Virus record (IMG/VR): IMGVR_UViG_3300022689_000174
Location: 1 to 27,085 of that record
Length of the DNA stretch: 27,085 nucleotides
DNA from: a virus
Reading direction: 5' to 3' (one strand)
Shown: piece after piece, positions 19,466-27,085 of the stretch
Layout: every line of letters begins with the position of its first letter
Position numbering within the stretch: the first letter of the stretch is position 1
The notes under the pieces: model-generated
The model's input: only the letters and a program-made list of their open reading frames with translations
Databases searched by the model: none
What the model was told of the DNA's origin: nothing
Made by a program: the position numbers and the translations under genes

Positions 19466-20824
19466 ATGTTTCAAGGCACGATACCGCCTGATACGCGCAA
19501 GATACTCACCGAAGCCGTTAGCGGCTGGCGTTGCAGCGATATAGGCATTGGTTGCTCTGGTAATTTTACCGTTGAGCGCGTTCTGCATACGCATGGGCGA
19601 TTCGCGCTGCATGGCTGCGATGTCTCTATCTATACATCCACGCTGGGCTGCTACTTCGCAGGGGAACCGACTAAGCTCACCATCTCTCCGCTATTCAAGC
19701 CGCTTGTCGGTTGGCTGGAACCCTACCTCAAATCCCCTGCTGCGGCAGTTGCCACGATGATGCTCGCCACCCGATTAGGCGAGGTCTTGACCCCTGAAGG
19801 CAGCGTGCGCGACACGCCATACCACCAGCGCATCTACCGTGCCATGTGCGACCAGTGGGACGCGATGTTCGCCAAAACGCTCAGTACGGTCGAATCCAAT
19901 GACCTATCGGTGCAAACGTTCGCCCCGCAGGACGCGGTAGATTGGGTAGGGGAGCTGCCCCAATCGCACGGCGTTATCACGTACCCGCCGTTTTATGCCG
20001 CCGGGTACGAAAAGCTGTACCAGGACATTGACGCGATGTTCAACTGGGAAGACCGTCCGGCGTATGCCAACATGACCGAAGACCGCATGATGCTGTACCT
20101 GGAGCGCGTTACCAACCGCAAGCATTGGATGTTTGGGGTCAAATTCAAAGTAAACGAATATGATAATTACCTGGTTGGTGTGACGCAAACCACCGCCAGG
20201 GGCGTACCGATTTATGTGTATTCGTCGCAATCGCCCAAGCGCGTTATCGCGCCGCGTCAGAAAACCGCACCGGTGCATACACCGCGCCTCAGCACAGGTG
20301 ATGTGATCGGCGACACGCCTAAAATCGCGGTGCTGTCGTTGCCGCAGTTCAACGCCTTACGCAGCAAATATCTCGATCCGCATATTGCCCCGGCTATGCC
20401 AAGTGAGGCGTATGCGCTGCTAATCGACGATAAGCTGGTTAGCGTCTTTGCCTTTTCAGCCGCGCAGGGACTCGCCAGCCTGGGCGACGGGCGCGGCATT
20501 TACATGATGACCGATTTCGCGGTAGAGCCAACCGATTACCCCCGACTTAGCAAACTGAGCCTGTACGCTGCCCTGAGCAAAGAAGCTCGCGTTTTGGCAG
20601 AGCGGTTGACGAATCGCCGCGTTAATGCCGTGTACACCACCGCATTCTCGCAGAATCCCGTTAGCATGAAGTATCGCGGGGTGATGGATGTCTACACCCG
20701 CCGCGAAGCTGCCGAAGGTGACCCCCACAACTACGTGATTAACTATGTGGGTGCTGCCGGGCAATGGTCGCTGGCAGAGGGCTTGCAAACCTGGAAAAAG
20801 AAACACGGAAAGAGACACACATGA
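19466..20824 (+). CDS. Putative DNA-modification protein: D12-like methyltransferase region fused to Mom/GNAT-like domain
   Basis: The protein has 452 residues and starts at ATG 19466 behind GAGAGGGG. The N-terminal part has IGIGCSGNFTVERVL (26-40) and HGCDVSIYTS (49-58), reminiscent of the first motifs of D12-class adenine methyltransferases, and ITYPPFYAAGYEKLY (171-185) in the place of the DPPY motif, but with Y instead of D. The C-terminal part (about 285-420: YALLIDDKLVSVFAF, MTDFAVEP, then LSKLSLYAAL and TTAFSQNPVSMKYRGVMDVY) has the strand-helix order of a GNAT fold like phage Mom proteins. The stop overlaps the ParB-like gene start. A base-modification or anti-restriction role is inferred. 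Neither half is certain, and the altered catalytic motif is notable. Confidence 0.5.
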   Translation: MFQGTIPPDTRKILTEAVSGWRCSDIGIGCSGNFTVERVLHTHGRFALHGCDVSIYTSTLGCYFAGEPTKLTISPLFKPLVGWLEPYLKSPAAAVATMMLATRLGEVLTPEGSVRDTPYHQRIYRAMCDQWDAMFAKTLSTVESNDLSVQTFAPQDAVDWVGELPQSHGVITYPPFYAAGYEKLYQDIDAMFNWEDRPAYANMTEDRMMLYLERVTNRKHWMFGVKFKVNEYDNYLVGVTQTTARGVPIYVYSSQSPKRVIAPRQKTAPVHTPRLSTGDVIGDTPKIAVLSLPQFNALRSKYLDPHIAPAMPSEAYALLIDDKLVSVFAFSAAQGLASLGDGRGIYMMTDFAVEPTDYPRLSKLSLYAALSKEARVLAERLTNRRVNAVYTTAFSQNPVSMKYRGVMDVYTRREAAEGDPHNYVINYVGAAGQWSLAEGLQTWKKKHGKRHT

Positions 20825-21744
20825 AAGAGCAAGTTATTACGATTGACCCGCGCAAGATACGGCTGCTAGAACTCAACGCACGCTACATGCGCCATGAGAT
20901 GTTCATACGCCTGGTCGAAAATATCCGCCGCGATCAGACGCTATCGCAAATCCCGTTCGGCTGGCACGTCCACGATGATGATACGCAGGAACCCTTATAT
21001 GATAAAGAAGGGGAGCCGCTTTACGAGGTCTTGTCAGGCAATCACCGCGTCAAAGCCGCAGTCGCCGCCGATCTGCCAGAGATCAAATTCCAGGTGGCAC
21101 AGGGTTATCTCACACCAGACCAGCGCCGGGCGGTGCAGCTCTCGCACAATGCCATTTCTGGCGAAGACGATCCGGCAATACTCAAGCTCGTCTATGACTC
21201 CATCGACGACATAGGCATGAAACTCTACGCGGGGATGGATGACGCGCAGCTCGACCTGATGCAAGATGCCGCGATTGCGCCGCTGTCCGAAGCCAACCTT
21301 ACATTTCAAGCTATTTCGCTGCTATTCCTCCCTGACGAGATGGACGCAATTGAAGAAACCCTCGACATCGCTAAAAGTGCCATCGCTGGCAGCAACCAGA
21401 CATGGGCGGCACGCTGGCGCGATTATGACGCGATCCTGGATGGGCTGGAAGCCGCAGGCGCGGCGCACAACGTTCGCAATACCGCGACAACCATGCTGGT
21501 GATCTTTGAGACATTCACCCGGCACATTGAAGACCTGCGCGAAGCGTACCTTGGTCCCGAAGGTGATCCGCTGGATAACCGCGATGTTCCCATTGAATCA
21601 GTCATCGCGTCACGGCTGATCCCTGCGCCCATTGCAGCGAAGCTCAACAAGGTGGCTGAGAAGATGATATCGCGCGGTGAATTGGATAAGAATCGCCGCT
21701 GGCAAGTGTTGGACGAATTAGCGGATTTATACTTGGAGCAATGA
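20821..21744 (+). CDS. ParB-like nuclease-domain protein
   Basis: The protein has 307 residues. The N-terminal ParB/sulfiredoxin-like domain begins VITIDPRKIRLLELNARYM (residues 4-22) and has the box YEVLSGNHRVKAAVAADLPE (about 67-86), the phage version of the GxxR motif of ParB proteins. There is no Spo0J-type HTH. The rest is a helical region of unknown fold. Proteins of this type are common just before the terminase genes of tailed phages and are thought to be nucleases or DNA-binding factors in packaging or DNA modification. The start overlaps the stop of the putative modification protein (ATGA), suggesting a joint role. It is the second full ParB-domain protein of the window. Confidence 0.82.
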   Translation: MKEQVITIDPRKIRLLELNARYMRHEMFIRLVENIRRDQTLSQIPFGWHVHDDDTQEPLYDKEGEPLYEVLSGNHRVKAAVAADLPEIKFQVAQGYLTPDQRRAVQLSHNAISGEDDPAILKLVYDSIDDIGMKLYAGMDDAQLDLMQDAAIAPLSEANLTFQAISLLFLPDEMDAIEETLDIAKSAIAGSNQTWAARWRDYDAILDGLEAAGAAHNVRNTATTMLVIFETFTRHIEDLREAYLGPEGDPLDNRDVPIESVIASRLIPAPIAAKLNKVAEKMISRGELDKNRRWQVLDELADLYLEQ

Positions 21745-21765
21745 ACGACATAAGGACTGAACACC

Positions 21766-22194
21766 ATGCCGTCAAGAAAGAAAAAAACGCACGCGCAGAT
21801 TCAAAAAGAATTTGAAATCGAAAACCGCCGCATGGTTGTCGCTGCCAACCTCCTGGCAGGGCATACGTACCGATCAATAGCCAAGAGCCTGGGCGTGTCC
21901 CTGGGAACCGTGTCAAGCGATGTCAAAGCCATCATGAAAGAGTGGCGCAAGCACTACCGCGACACTGCCGACAACTGGGTACAGGTGCAATCACGGCGGT
22001 ATGATGTGCTGATTAACCGCCTGTGGGATAACGCAAAAGCTGACAACCTGCCGGTTGTAGACCGCGTGCTGAAAACGATGGAAGCACAAAGCAAGCTCCT
22101 GGGGCTAAATCAGGAGCCGGGTAGCTCAGAAGACAACCCCATGTACGTCCAGCGGATTGAAGTCATCAAAACCTATATGGGCGATGATGACTAA
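21766..22194 (+). CDS. Terminase small subunit
   Basis: This 142-residue protein recognises phage DNA for packaging. The HTH lies at about 25-55 (NLLAGHTYRSIAKSLGVSLG, then TVSSDVKAIMKEW), after a very basic N-terminus (PSRKKKTHAQIQKEF). A helical oligomerisation part follows (RYDVLINRLWDNAKADNLPV, then RVLKTMEAQSKLLGL), which matches many small terminases. It lies directly before the large subunit, sharing one base of TAATG, so the two are coupled. The start is 21 bases after the previous stop. The function is secured by position and HTH architecture more than by strong sequence motifs. Confidence 0.88.
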   Translation: MPSRKKKTHAQIQKEFEIENRRMVVAANLLAGHTYRSIAKSLGVSLGTVSSDVKAIMKEWRKHYRDTADNWVQVQSRRYDVLINRLWDNAKADNLPVVDRVLKTMEAQSKLLGLNQEPGSSEDNPMYVQRIEVIKTYMGDDD

Positions 22195-23531
22195 TGCTCG
22201 CCGAAACGAACCCCAAGTCGCTGTATCGCGTTGAGGGGAGTACCGTCAAGCTAGAGCTGCACCCGGGGCAAACGCGCACTTGGGATAGCAAAAAGCGCTT
22301 TGTGTTTATGATCGCCGGGACACAAGGCGGCAAAACCTCGTTTGGACCCTGGTGGCTGCACCGCGAAATTATGACACACGGCAGGGGCGATTACATTGCA
22401 GCGACTGCCACATTTGACCTATTCAAACTCAAAATGCGCCCGGAGATGCTGACGGTTTATGAGCATATCCTGGGCATAGGGCGCTTATGGGCTGGCGATA
22501 ACGTAATTGAGCTGCGTGACCCGGATACAGGCAAGTTCTGGGCGCGGCGTTCACAAGATGAAATGTGGGGGCGCATCATTCTACGCTCTGCGACAGCCGA
22601 AGGCGGTCTGGAATCAGCGACAGCAAAAGCCGCCTGGCTGGATGAATGCGGTCAAGACGGCTTTGGCGTAGGCGCGTGGGAAGCGGTGCGCCGCAGGCTG
22701 GCACTGCACCGAGGGCGCGTGCTTGGCACAACCACGCCTTACAACCTGGGGTGGCTCAAGCAAATCCCGTATGAAAAATGGAAAGCTGGCGATCCCGATT
22801 ATGACATTATCCAGTTCGCCAGTACCGCCAACCCGATTTTTTCCAAAGAGGAATTCCAATCTGCCAAGCGCGACATGCCCGATTGGAAATTCCGCATGTT
22901 TTACATGGGGCAGTTTGAAAAGCCTGCCGGACTCATTTACAAAGATTTCATCGACAAATACCGCGCAGAGGGCGGGCACAAAGTCAAACCATTTAAAATC
23001 CCGGCGCATTGGCGTGTGACCGTCGGCATAGACCCCGGCGCGGTCAATACCGCAATGATCTGGCGTGCGTTCGACCCGGATAACCAGGTCTGGTACGTCT
23101 TCGACGAATCCATCAACGGCGACAAAGCCACGCACGAACACGCGCAAGGCGCACTCCAACACGCAAAGGACAAAGGCGTAGCGGTATCGCGCTGGCATGT
23201 GGGCAACAAGGGCGAGGAGCAGCAGCGGCATGATTGGCGTGCCGCAGGTGTGACCAACGTCTTTGAGCCGCCGTTCGCCGATGTCGAAAGCGGTATCGAT
23301 AAAGTGGTTGCCCAGATACGCAATTACCAGCTATTTGTCTTTGATACCTGTCATGGACTCCTGGACGAACTGGGGACGTATGGGCGCAAGCTGGATGCGA
23401 TGGGCGAACCGACAGAGGTTATCAAGGACAAAAACCGTTACCACCACCTTGACGCTTTGCGGTATGATGTAGTAGGGAACATTAGACCAGATGTTCAAAG
23501 TGTCGCGGTATTACGAAAGGGACGACGATGA
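22194..23531 (+). CDS. terL: Terminase large subunit
   Basis: This 445-residue packaging motor ATPase/nuclease has Walker A GTQGGKTS (42-49), Walker B AAWLDECG (146-153) with catalytic E, and coupling motif LGTTTPYN (177-184). The RNase H-like nuclease domain begins VTVGIDPGAVNTAMIW (275-290) with D280 as the first metal ligand, and ends with YHHLDALRYDVVG around residue 420 carrying the last acidic ligand. Length and order match TerL of tailed phages. It cuts and translocates DNA into the prohead through the adjacent portal. ATG overlaps the small-subunit stop and the stop overlaps the portal start (ATGA). Confidence 0.96.
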   Translation: MLAETNPKSLYRVEGSTVKLELHPGQTRTWDSKKRFVFMIAGTQGGKTSFGPWWLHREIMTHGRGDYIAATATFDLFKLKMRPEMLTVYEHILGIGRLWAGDNVIELRDPDTGKFWARRSQDEMWGRIILRSATAEGGLESATAKAAWLDECGQDGFGVGAWEAVRRRLALHRGRVLGTTTPYNLGWLKQIPYEKWKAGDPDYDIIQFASTANPIFSKEEFQSAKRDMPDWKFRMFYMGQFEKPAGLIYKDFIDKYRAEGGHKVKPFKIPAHWRVTVGIDPGAVNTAMIWRAFDPDNQVWYVFDESINGDKATHEHAQGALQHAKDKGVAVSRWHVGNKGEEQQRHDWRAAGVTNVFEPPFADVESGIDKVVAQIRNYQLFVFDTCHGLLDELGTYGRKLDAMGEPTEVIKDKNRYHHLDALRYDVVGNIRPDVQSVAVLRKGRR

Positions 23532-25288
23532 CATTTTTCAGGAACCTCATTCGCAGAGCAGGTCACGCGCTAGTGAACCTATCTAGCACGACTACCAAAG
23601 CTAACAGCCGGATCGCTTACGATATGTCGTCATTTGAGACACACCGGGCACTGCTGCAAAATGTGAAAGAGCTGCGCGACGATGATGCGGGACGCGCGAT
23701 TGCTGCCGAAACCGCAACCTATGTCTATCGCTGCGCCGATCTGCGTGCAAAGGCGGTTGCGCGGATGCCCTGGAAAATCGTCAACAAAATCACAGGCGAA
23801 GAGGTAGACGCGCACCCCTGGCACAATGTCATGGAATATGCCTATGAGCGATTTGACCAGAACCTCTTTTACGACTGGCAATACTTCCTGTGCATTCAGG
23901 GCGAACAATATTTTGACAAGCTGCAAGTTCCTGGCACACAGGTCCCAGGCGGGCTTCGCACGATCAACCCGTTGGACATCGAGCCCTACATCGAAGGCGG
24001 CGCGATTTTGTACTACACATATACGGGCGATGTCGTGGCGATGCAATTGCACCCGGATCGCATTTTTATGAACAAATACCGCTCCGCAATCAGCGACCTG
24101 CGCGGGTCTGCACCCGCCAGCCGTGCCATGACTGCTACTAACCTGACGCGATTTATCCAAAACCACCTCCGGGCATATTACCTAAATGACCGCACACCTG
24201 GCGGTATATTATCGCTCAAGCAAGGCGCTGGGTTGCAGATGGACGACGCACAGCGCAAGCAGCTCCTCGAAGAGTACAAAGAGCAAGCGCAGGACCCGTA
24301 CTCTACGATCTTCCTGCCTGCCGAAGTGGATTATCAAACCTATCGACCCGAAAAGCCGGACGGCGATCAAGCACTCACCGAAGACCAGCGCAAGGACATT
24401 TGCGCGTCGTTCAACGTCCCGCCGGTACTTGTTGGGGCAGGCGGTGTCAGCGACCCGCTCAGCGCAGGCGGCACCGCGAACGCGCTGTGGGCGTACCTCT
24501 ACGAAAATACGATCAAGCCCGAGTGCGACCAAAAGGCGCGGTTTATCAATGACAAAATCTTCCCCTGGCTTGACCCGTCCGGGCTGCATGAGTTCCAGTG
24601 GGACTATCAAGAGATAGACGCGCTGCAAGAGCAATCGGGCGAACGCGCCACCATGTACCGCAGCGACTTCCAGGCGGGTGCGATGACGCTCAACGAATTT
24701 CGCGCCAAGCGCGGGTATGACGATCTGCCCGAAGAAACGGGTGAGGTCTTTTTTATCCCAAGTGGTTATCAGGTTATCCCAAAAGGCGAGATTGGTGCTG
24801 GTGTATCTGACCCGCTGGCGGACATGGGGATGATGGTCATACCAGAGGAACCCGCTGCGCTACCAATGCCTGACACAGCGCAGCCGGTAGGGGAGCCGGA
24901 TACGCCGCTGCTACCTGCACCGGTGACAACGAGCGACGTCCTGGGCGAGATACGCGCCTGGCGGCGTGCGGTGACAAAAAACGCCAATAAGATGCAAGGG
25001 TTTGTCTGCAAGGCGATACCAACCACATTAGAACGCGACCTCAAAGCAGAGCTTGCGCTGCTTGCGCCAGATGACCACGCGGCGATTCGCGCAGCATTTG
25101 CCGTCGCTGAGATAGCGATTCAGATGCCGGGGCATAGCAAGGCGGCGATTAAGCAAGCCTACCAGGACGCGCAGCTTACGCCCGAAGTGCTGGCGCACCT
25201 GTTTGAAAAGTGGGAAAAATTGGGCTGGTTTGATCTATTAGATGACGTAGACAAGATCATCGACCAGAGCGAGGATGATGACGCATGA
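23528..25288 (+). CDS. Portal protein with long C-terminal extension
   Basis: This 586-residue portal forms the dodecameric DNA gateway at one capsid vertex. The N-terminal and central parts have the phage portal pattern: YVYRCADLRAKAVARMPWKI near residue 60, DRTPGGILSLKQGAGL near residue 220, and the diagnostic ICASFNVPPVLVGAGG near residue 295. The core ends near residue 420 (GYDDLPEETGEVFFIPSGY). A Pro-rich linker then leads to about 120 extra helical residues (from LGEIRAWRRAVTKNANKMQG) that ordinary HK97-type portals of about 400-450 residues lack. The extension could bind scaffold or MuF protein. It overlaps both neighbours by four bases. Confidence 0.93.
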   Translation: MTFFRNLIRRAGHALVNLSSTTTKANSRIAYDMSSFETHRALLQNVKELRDDDAGRAIAAETATYVYRCADLRAKAVARMPWKIVNKITGEEVDAHPWHNVMEYAYERFDQNLFYDWQYFLCIQGEQYFDKLQVPGTQVPGGLRTINPLDIEPYIEGGAILYYTYTGDVVAMQLHPDRIFMNKYRSAISDLRGSAPASRAMTATNLTRFIQNHLRAYYLNDRTPGGILSLKQGAGLQMDDAQRKQLLEEYKEQAQDPYSTIFLPAEVDYQTYRPEKPDGDQALTEDQRKDICASFNVPPVLVGAGGVSDPLSAGGTANALWAYLYENTIKPECDQKARFINDKIFPWLDPSGLHEFQWDYQEIDALQEQSGERATMYRSDFQAGAMTLNEFRAKRGYDDLPEETGEVFFIPSGYQVIPKGEIGAGVSDPLADMGMMVIPEEPAALPMPDTAQPVGEPDTPLLPAPVTTSDVLGEIRAWRRAVTKNANKMQGFVCKAIPTTLERDLKAELALLAPDDHAAIRAAFAVAEIAIQMPGHSKAAIKQAYQDAQLTPEVLAHLFEKWEKLGWFDLLDDVDKIIDQSEDDDA

Positions 25289-26082
25289 TCGCAACAAAGG
25301 CAAAACGCCGCTGGTTGCAGAAAGCCACGCAGCTTGTCAGTCGCTTCTTTTCGGGGTTATGGCAGGCGTTGGACGCGCCGGGACCGTCGCAGTACGACCT
25401 GGAGAATAACCCCATCTACACGCAGCAAAAGAAGCCGAACCGATCCAGCGACTTTACCTTACTGCGCGACAAGCAACGCGCTCAGCGTATGGAAGATTAC
25501 CGCAGCGAATACAACGCCACGTCGCGTAACCTGGCGCGTCGGCTGGCAAATGGTAGCCTGGAGCTGGACGACTGGTACAGGCGGATGAAGACCGAAATCT
25601 ATACGCTGCACGTTAACAGCACGGTCATCGGCGTGGGCGGCTGGGGTAAGCTGTCAGGTGAGCAAATGGCGATTACTCAGGAGATGATCGCACGCCAGAT
25701 GCTGTACCTGGAGAACTGGTACAGGCAGCTACAGGCGATGGACATCAAAGACCTGAATGAAAACCAGATTGCCGCACGCGCCAAGCTATACGGCGGGGCA
25801 TCCAGCGAGACGTTTGAAAAGGCGATGACCATCTCCTACGGGCTGCCGATCCTGCCGTTTTACCCGGCTGACCGCACCATCTGCCGCACCAACTGCGGCT
25901 GCCGCTGGGAAATCCGCAAGCTCTCAGGCGACGGCAATTATGACGTATATTGGCGACGTGCGAAGGACGACTCCTGTGACACCTGCCTCACACGCGAAGC
26001 CAAAGTAGGCGGCAGCACCCCGCTTCGCATACGCAACGGCGAAATCCAGCCCTTTGATAGCGAGGGCACAACCCATGATTAG
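25285..26082 (+). CDS. MuF-like minor head protein
   Basis: The protein has 265 residues and directly follows the portal with ATGA overlap, the usual place for a SPP1 gp7/MuF-type minor head protein that enters the prohead with DNA and may be ejected. The region DYRSEYNATSRNLARRLANG, then ELDDWYRRMKTEIYTLHVNS (about 73-113) and the later AARAKLYGG segment fit the helical MuF core. The end contains TICRTNCGCRWEIR (about 202-215) and DSCDTC (about 230-235), a cluster of five cysteines that resembles the HxxCRCxW signature of the MuF C-terminus with R/T in place of the first histidine. A structural zinc site is possible. No ADP-ribosyltransferase or other toxin domain is attached. Confidence 0.82.
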   Translation: MIATKAKRRWLQKATQLVSRFFSGLWQALDAPGPSQYDLENNPIYTQQKKPNRSSDFTLLRDKQRAQRMEDYRSEYNATSRNLARRLANGSLELDDWYRRMKTEIYTLHVNSTVIGVGGWGKLSGEQMAITQEMIARQMLYLENWYRQLQAMDIKDLNENQIAARAKLYGGASSETFEKAMTISYGLPILPFYPADRTICRTNCGCRWEIRKLSGDGNYDVYWRRAKDDSCDTCLTREAKVGGSTPLRIRNGEIQPFDSEGTTHD

Positions 26083-26668
26083 GGGTAAGACGGTATCGCA
26101 CCTGGAACCCATCGAAGAGCTTGAAGGCTATGCAGGCTCCATGTATGACATCGCGCAGGATATTGGCGACGACATTATAGATGATGTGGTGCCAGAGCTA
26201 GAGGCGCGGCTCAAAGCCGAACCGCGCACGCGCACCTATCCAGCCGATTACCCGCTGGAATGGACAAGCGACAAGCAGCGGCGATACGTCATGTGGCTGC
26301 TGCGAACGACCAATCGCTTCCCGTATGTTAGCACGCATGAGCTATCAAACGCCTGGGACGTATGGGGCACAATGGACAAAGGTGAAATGGTTATCACCAT
26401 CAAGAACCCTTCACACGCTGCTGAGTTCGTCTATGGCACGCTCAGCTTCCGGGGCGTTAACGAGGCGAAACGCACGCAGCAGCGATTCCACCAGATTACA
26501 GGCTGGCAGACAGCCGTTGAGACTGCTAACTTCTTCTTTGATGAAGCTGAGGAACGCTATGTTACTGCGCTGGATGATGCAATAGGGGAGTTTGCGAAGA
26601 AGGGAAAACGCCGACGGAGCAGACGCTCACGACGGCGCAAGAACGCAAGAAATAGAACTAAGGGATAG
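26075..26668 (+). CDS. Putative head-tail connector/tail-completion protein (gp10-like)
   Basis: The protein has 197 residues. ATG 26075 has GAGGG upstream and overlaps the MuF-like stop by eight bases. A TTG further upstream is in frame but less likely. The middle, YPADYPLEWTSDKQRRYVMW (about 60-79), then YVSTHELSNAWDV and NPSHAAEFVYG with QQRFHQITGWQ, recalls HK97 gp10-type proteins that complete the tail or head-tail joint. The C-terminal 20 residues are an extremely basic RRRSRRSRRRKNARNR tail that would bind DNA. It is the last gene of the packaging/head operon visible here. The family call rests on local resemblance and position. Confidence 0.6.
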   Translation: MIRGKTVSHLEPIEELEGYAGSMYDIAQDIGDDIIDDVVPELEARLKAEPRTRTYPADYPLEWTSDKQRRYVMWLLRTTNRFPYVSTHELSNAWDVWGTMDKGEMVITIKNPSHAAEFVYGTLSFRGVNEAKRTQQRFHQITGWQTAVETANFFFDEAEERYVTALDDAIGEFAKKGKRRRSRRSRRRKNARNRTKG

Positions 26669-27071
26669 GGGGCTTATCGGGGGGCACACTCGGCTCGTCT
26701 GGTAAAGGCGCTGGACGAAACCGCAGCACACCATCATTGGAAGGGATTTCTTCATAGCCGACACGACGCGCCAACTCTCGTAGCTGATTATCATCTGTTG
26801 ACGTAGGCGTGTATTTCACTCCCGTACCTGCAACGTTCATCAAAGTCGTCAAAACCTCGACAGGCACCAACTCACGAATCTTAATCACCACCGCTGCACC
26901 AGACCCTAACATGACGACTGCAACCGCCATGATCGCCAGGATCGAAGCGGACGCGATGTTCACAATGCGGTCATAAAACTGCCATTCTGGTGGCAGGGGA
27001 TTCGGCACCGGAACCGGCTCGCCATCGGCATTGAAGTAGAAATTACCTGCTGTGGGCGTGGGGTCTGCCAT
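26658..27071 (-). CDS. Putative membrane protein, opposing the late operon
   Basis: The frame is open from an ATG at 27069-27071 to 26658 (137 residues), and continues open upstream to the window edge, so the true start may lie outside. The visible start has GAGGA only two bases before it, an awkward spacing. A hydrophobic helix at about residues 38-64 (IASASILAIMAVAVVMLGSG, followed by AAVVIKI) is a likely membrane span, preceded by a Pro-rich N-terminus and followed by a soluble part with a Pro-rich end. It overlaps the end of the previous gene tail to tail by 11 bases and is the only minus-strand gene beyond 19204. It could be an accessory (moron) membrane protein or an antiholin-like factor. 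Function unknown. Confidence 0.65.
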   Translation of the reverse strand: MADPTPTAGNFYFNADGEPVPVPNPLPPEWQFYDRIVNIASASILAIMAVAVVMLGSGAAVVIKIRELVPVEVLTTLMNVAGTGVKYTPTSTDDNQLRELARRVGYEEIPSNDGVLRFRPAPLPDEPSVPPDKPPIP

Positions 27072-27085
27072 GTCCTCAGCGAGAA

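Noticed and set aside
1-27085. Integrase, lysis genes, rRNA genes or insertion sequence
   Set aside because: None is visible. The only transposase-like sequence is the HTH half-domain in the 11158-11610 gene, with no catalytic part or terminal repeats.

Overview
The window is part of a tailed double-stranded DNA bacteriophage or prophage genome. The evidence is a rightward block of small terminase, large terminase, portal and MuF-like genes, together with a leftward replication block (DnaB helicase, DnaC-like loader, O-like initiator carrying iterons, Sak4-like ATPase). A rightward block with a Cro/CI-type repressor and a ParA ATPase, a ParB on the other strand, and no integrase in view suggest a temperate phage that may persist as a plasmid (phage-plasmid). 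The sequence does not identify the host. Starts are mostly bacterial Shine-Dalgarno type (GGAGC-like), promoters are sigma70-like, and base composition is moderately GC-rich.

Layout. Positions 1-7234 (minus strand) hold a partial unknown gene, a mini Pol X-type nucleotidyltransferase, DnaB, a DnaC-like loader, an O-like initiator with an internal origin, two unknown genes, a Sak4-like ATPase and another unknown. Most neighbours overlap by ATGA. Positions 7235-7765 are a hairpin-rich non-coding control region. Positions 7766-10646 (plus) hold a repressor, a 53-residue membrane protein, a DNA-binding protein, ParA and a partner. Positions 10673-19204 (minus) are an accessory/early region: a gene under a leader hairpin, a double-HTH regulator, a DUF3560/N6-adenine methyltransferase, a coiled-coil protein, a possible VWA-like protein beside a MoxR/CobS-type AAA+ ATPase, a DUF488 protein, ParB, and two paralogous small genes in near-identical cassettes. 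Positions 19333-26668 (plus) form the late operon: promoter, tRNA-like gene, putative DNA-modification fusion, ParB-like nuclease, terminase, portal, MuF-like and head-tail proteins. A membrane-protein gene (26658-27071) opposes its end.

The most unusual content is regulatory. (1) Four minus-strand promoters carry the same palindrome (ATACTA-n2-TAGTAT type) in the same register over the -10 box, which defines a regulon. (2) A 13-base element, TTTGTAATCAGTT, sits just upstream of the ribosome-binding site of five minus-strand genes. Its exact complement forms the predicted 5' end of a short plus-strand RNA (about 17720-17790) with its own extended -10 promoter and a terminal hairpin, so a trans-acting antisense RNA controlling several genes is a testable possibility. 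(3) Two moron-like cassettes share 70 of 73 promoter bases while their encoded proteins have diverged. (4) A long leader hairpin buries the ribosome-binding site of the gene at 10673-10999.

All functional calls come from motif reading by eye. No database or folding computation was run.
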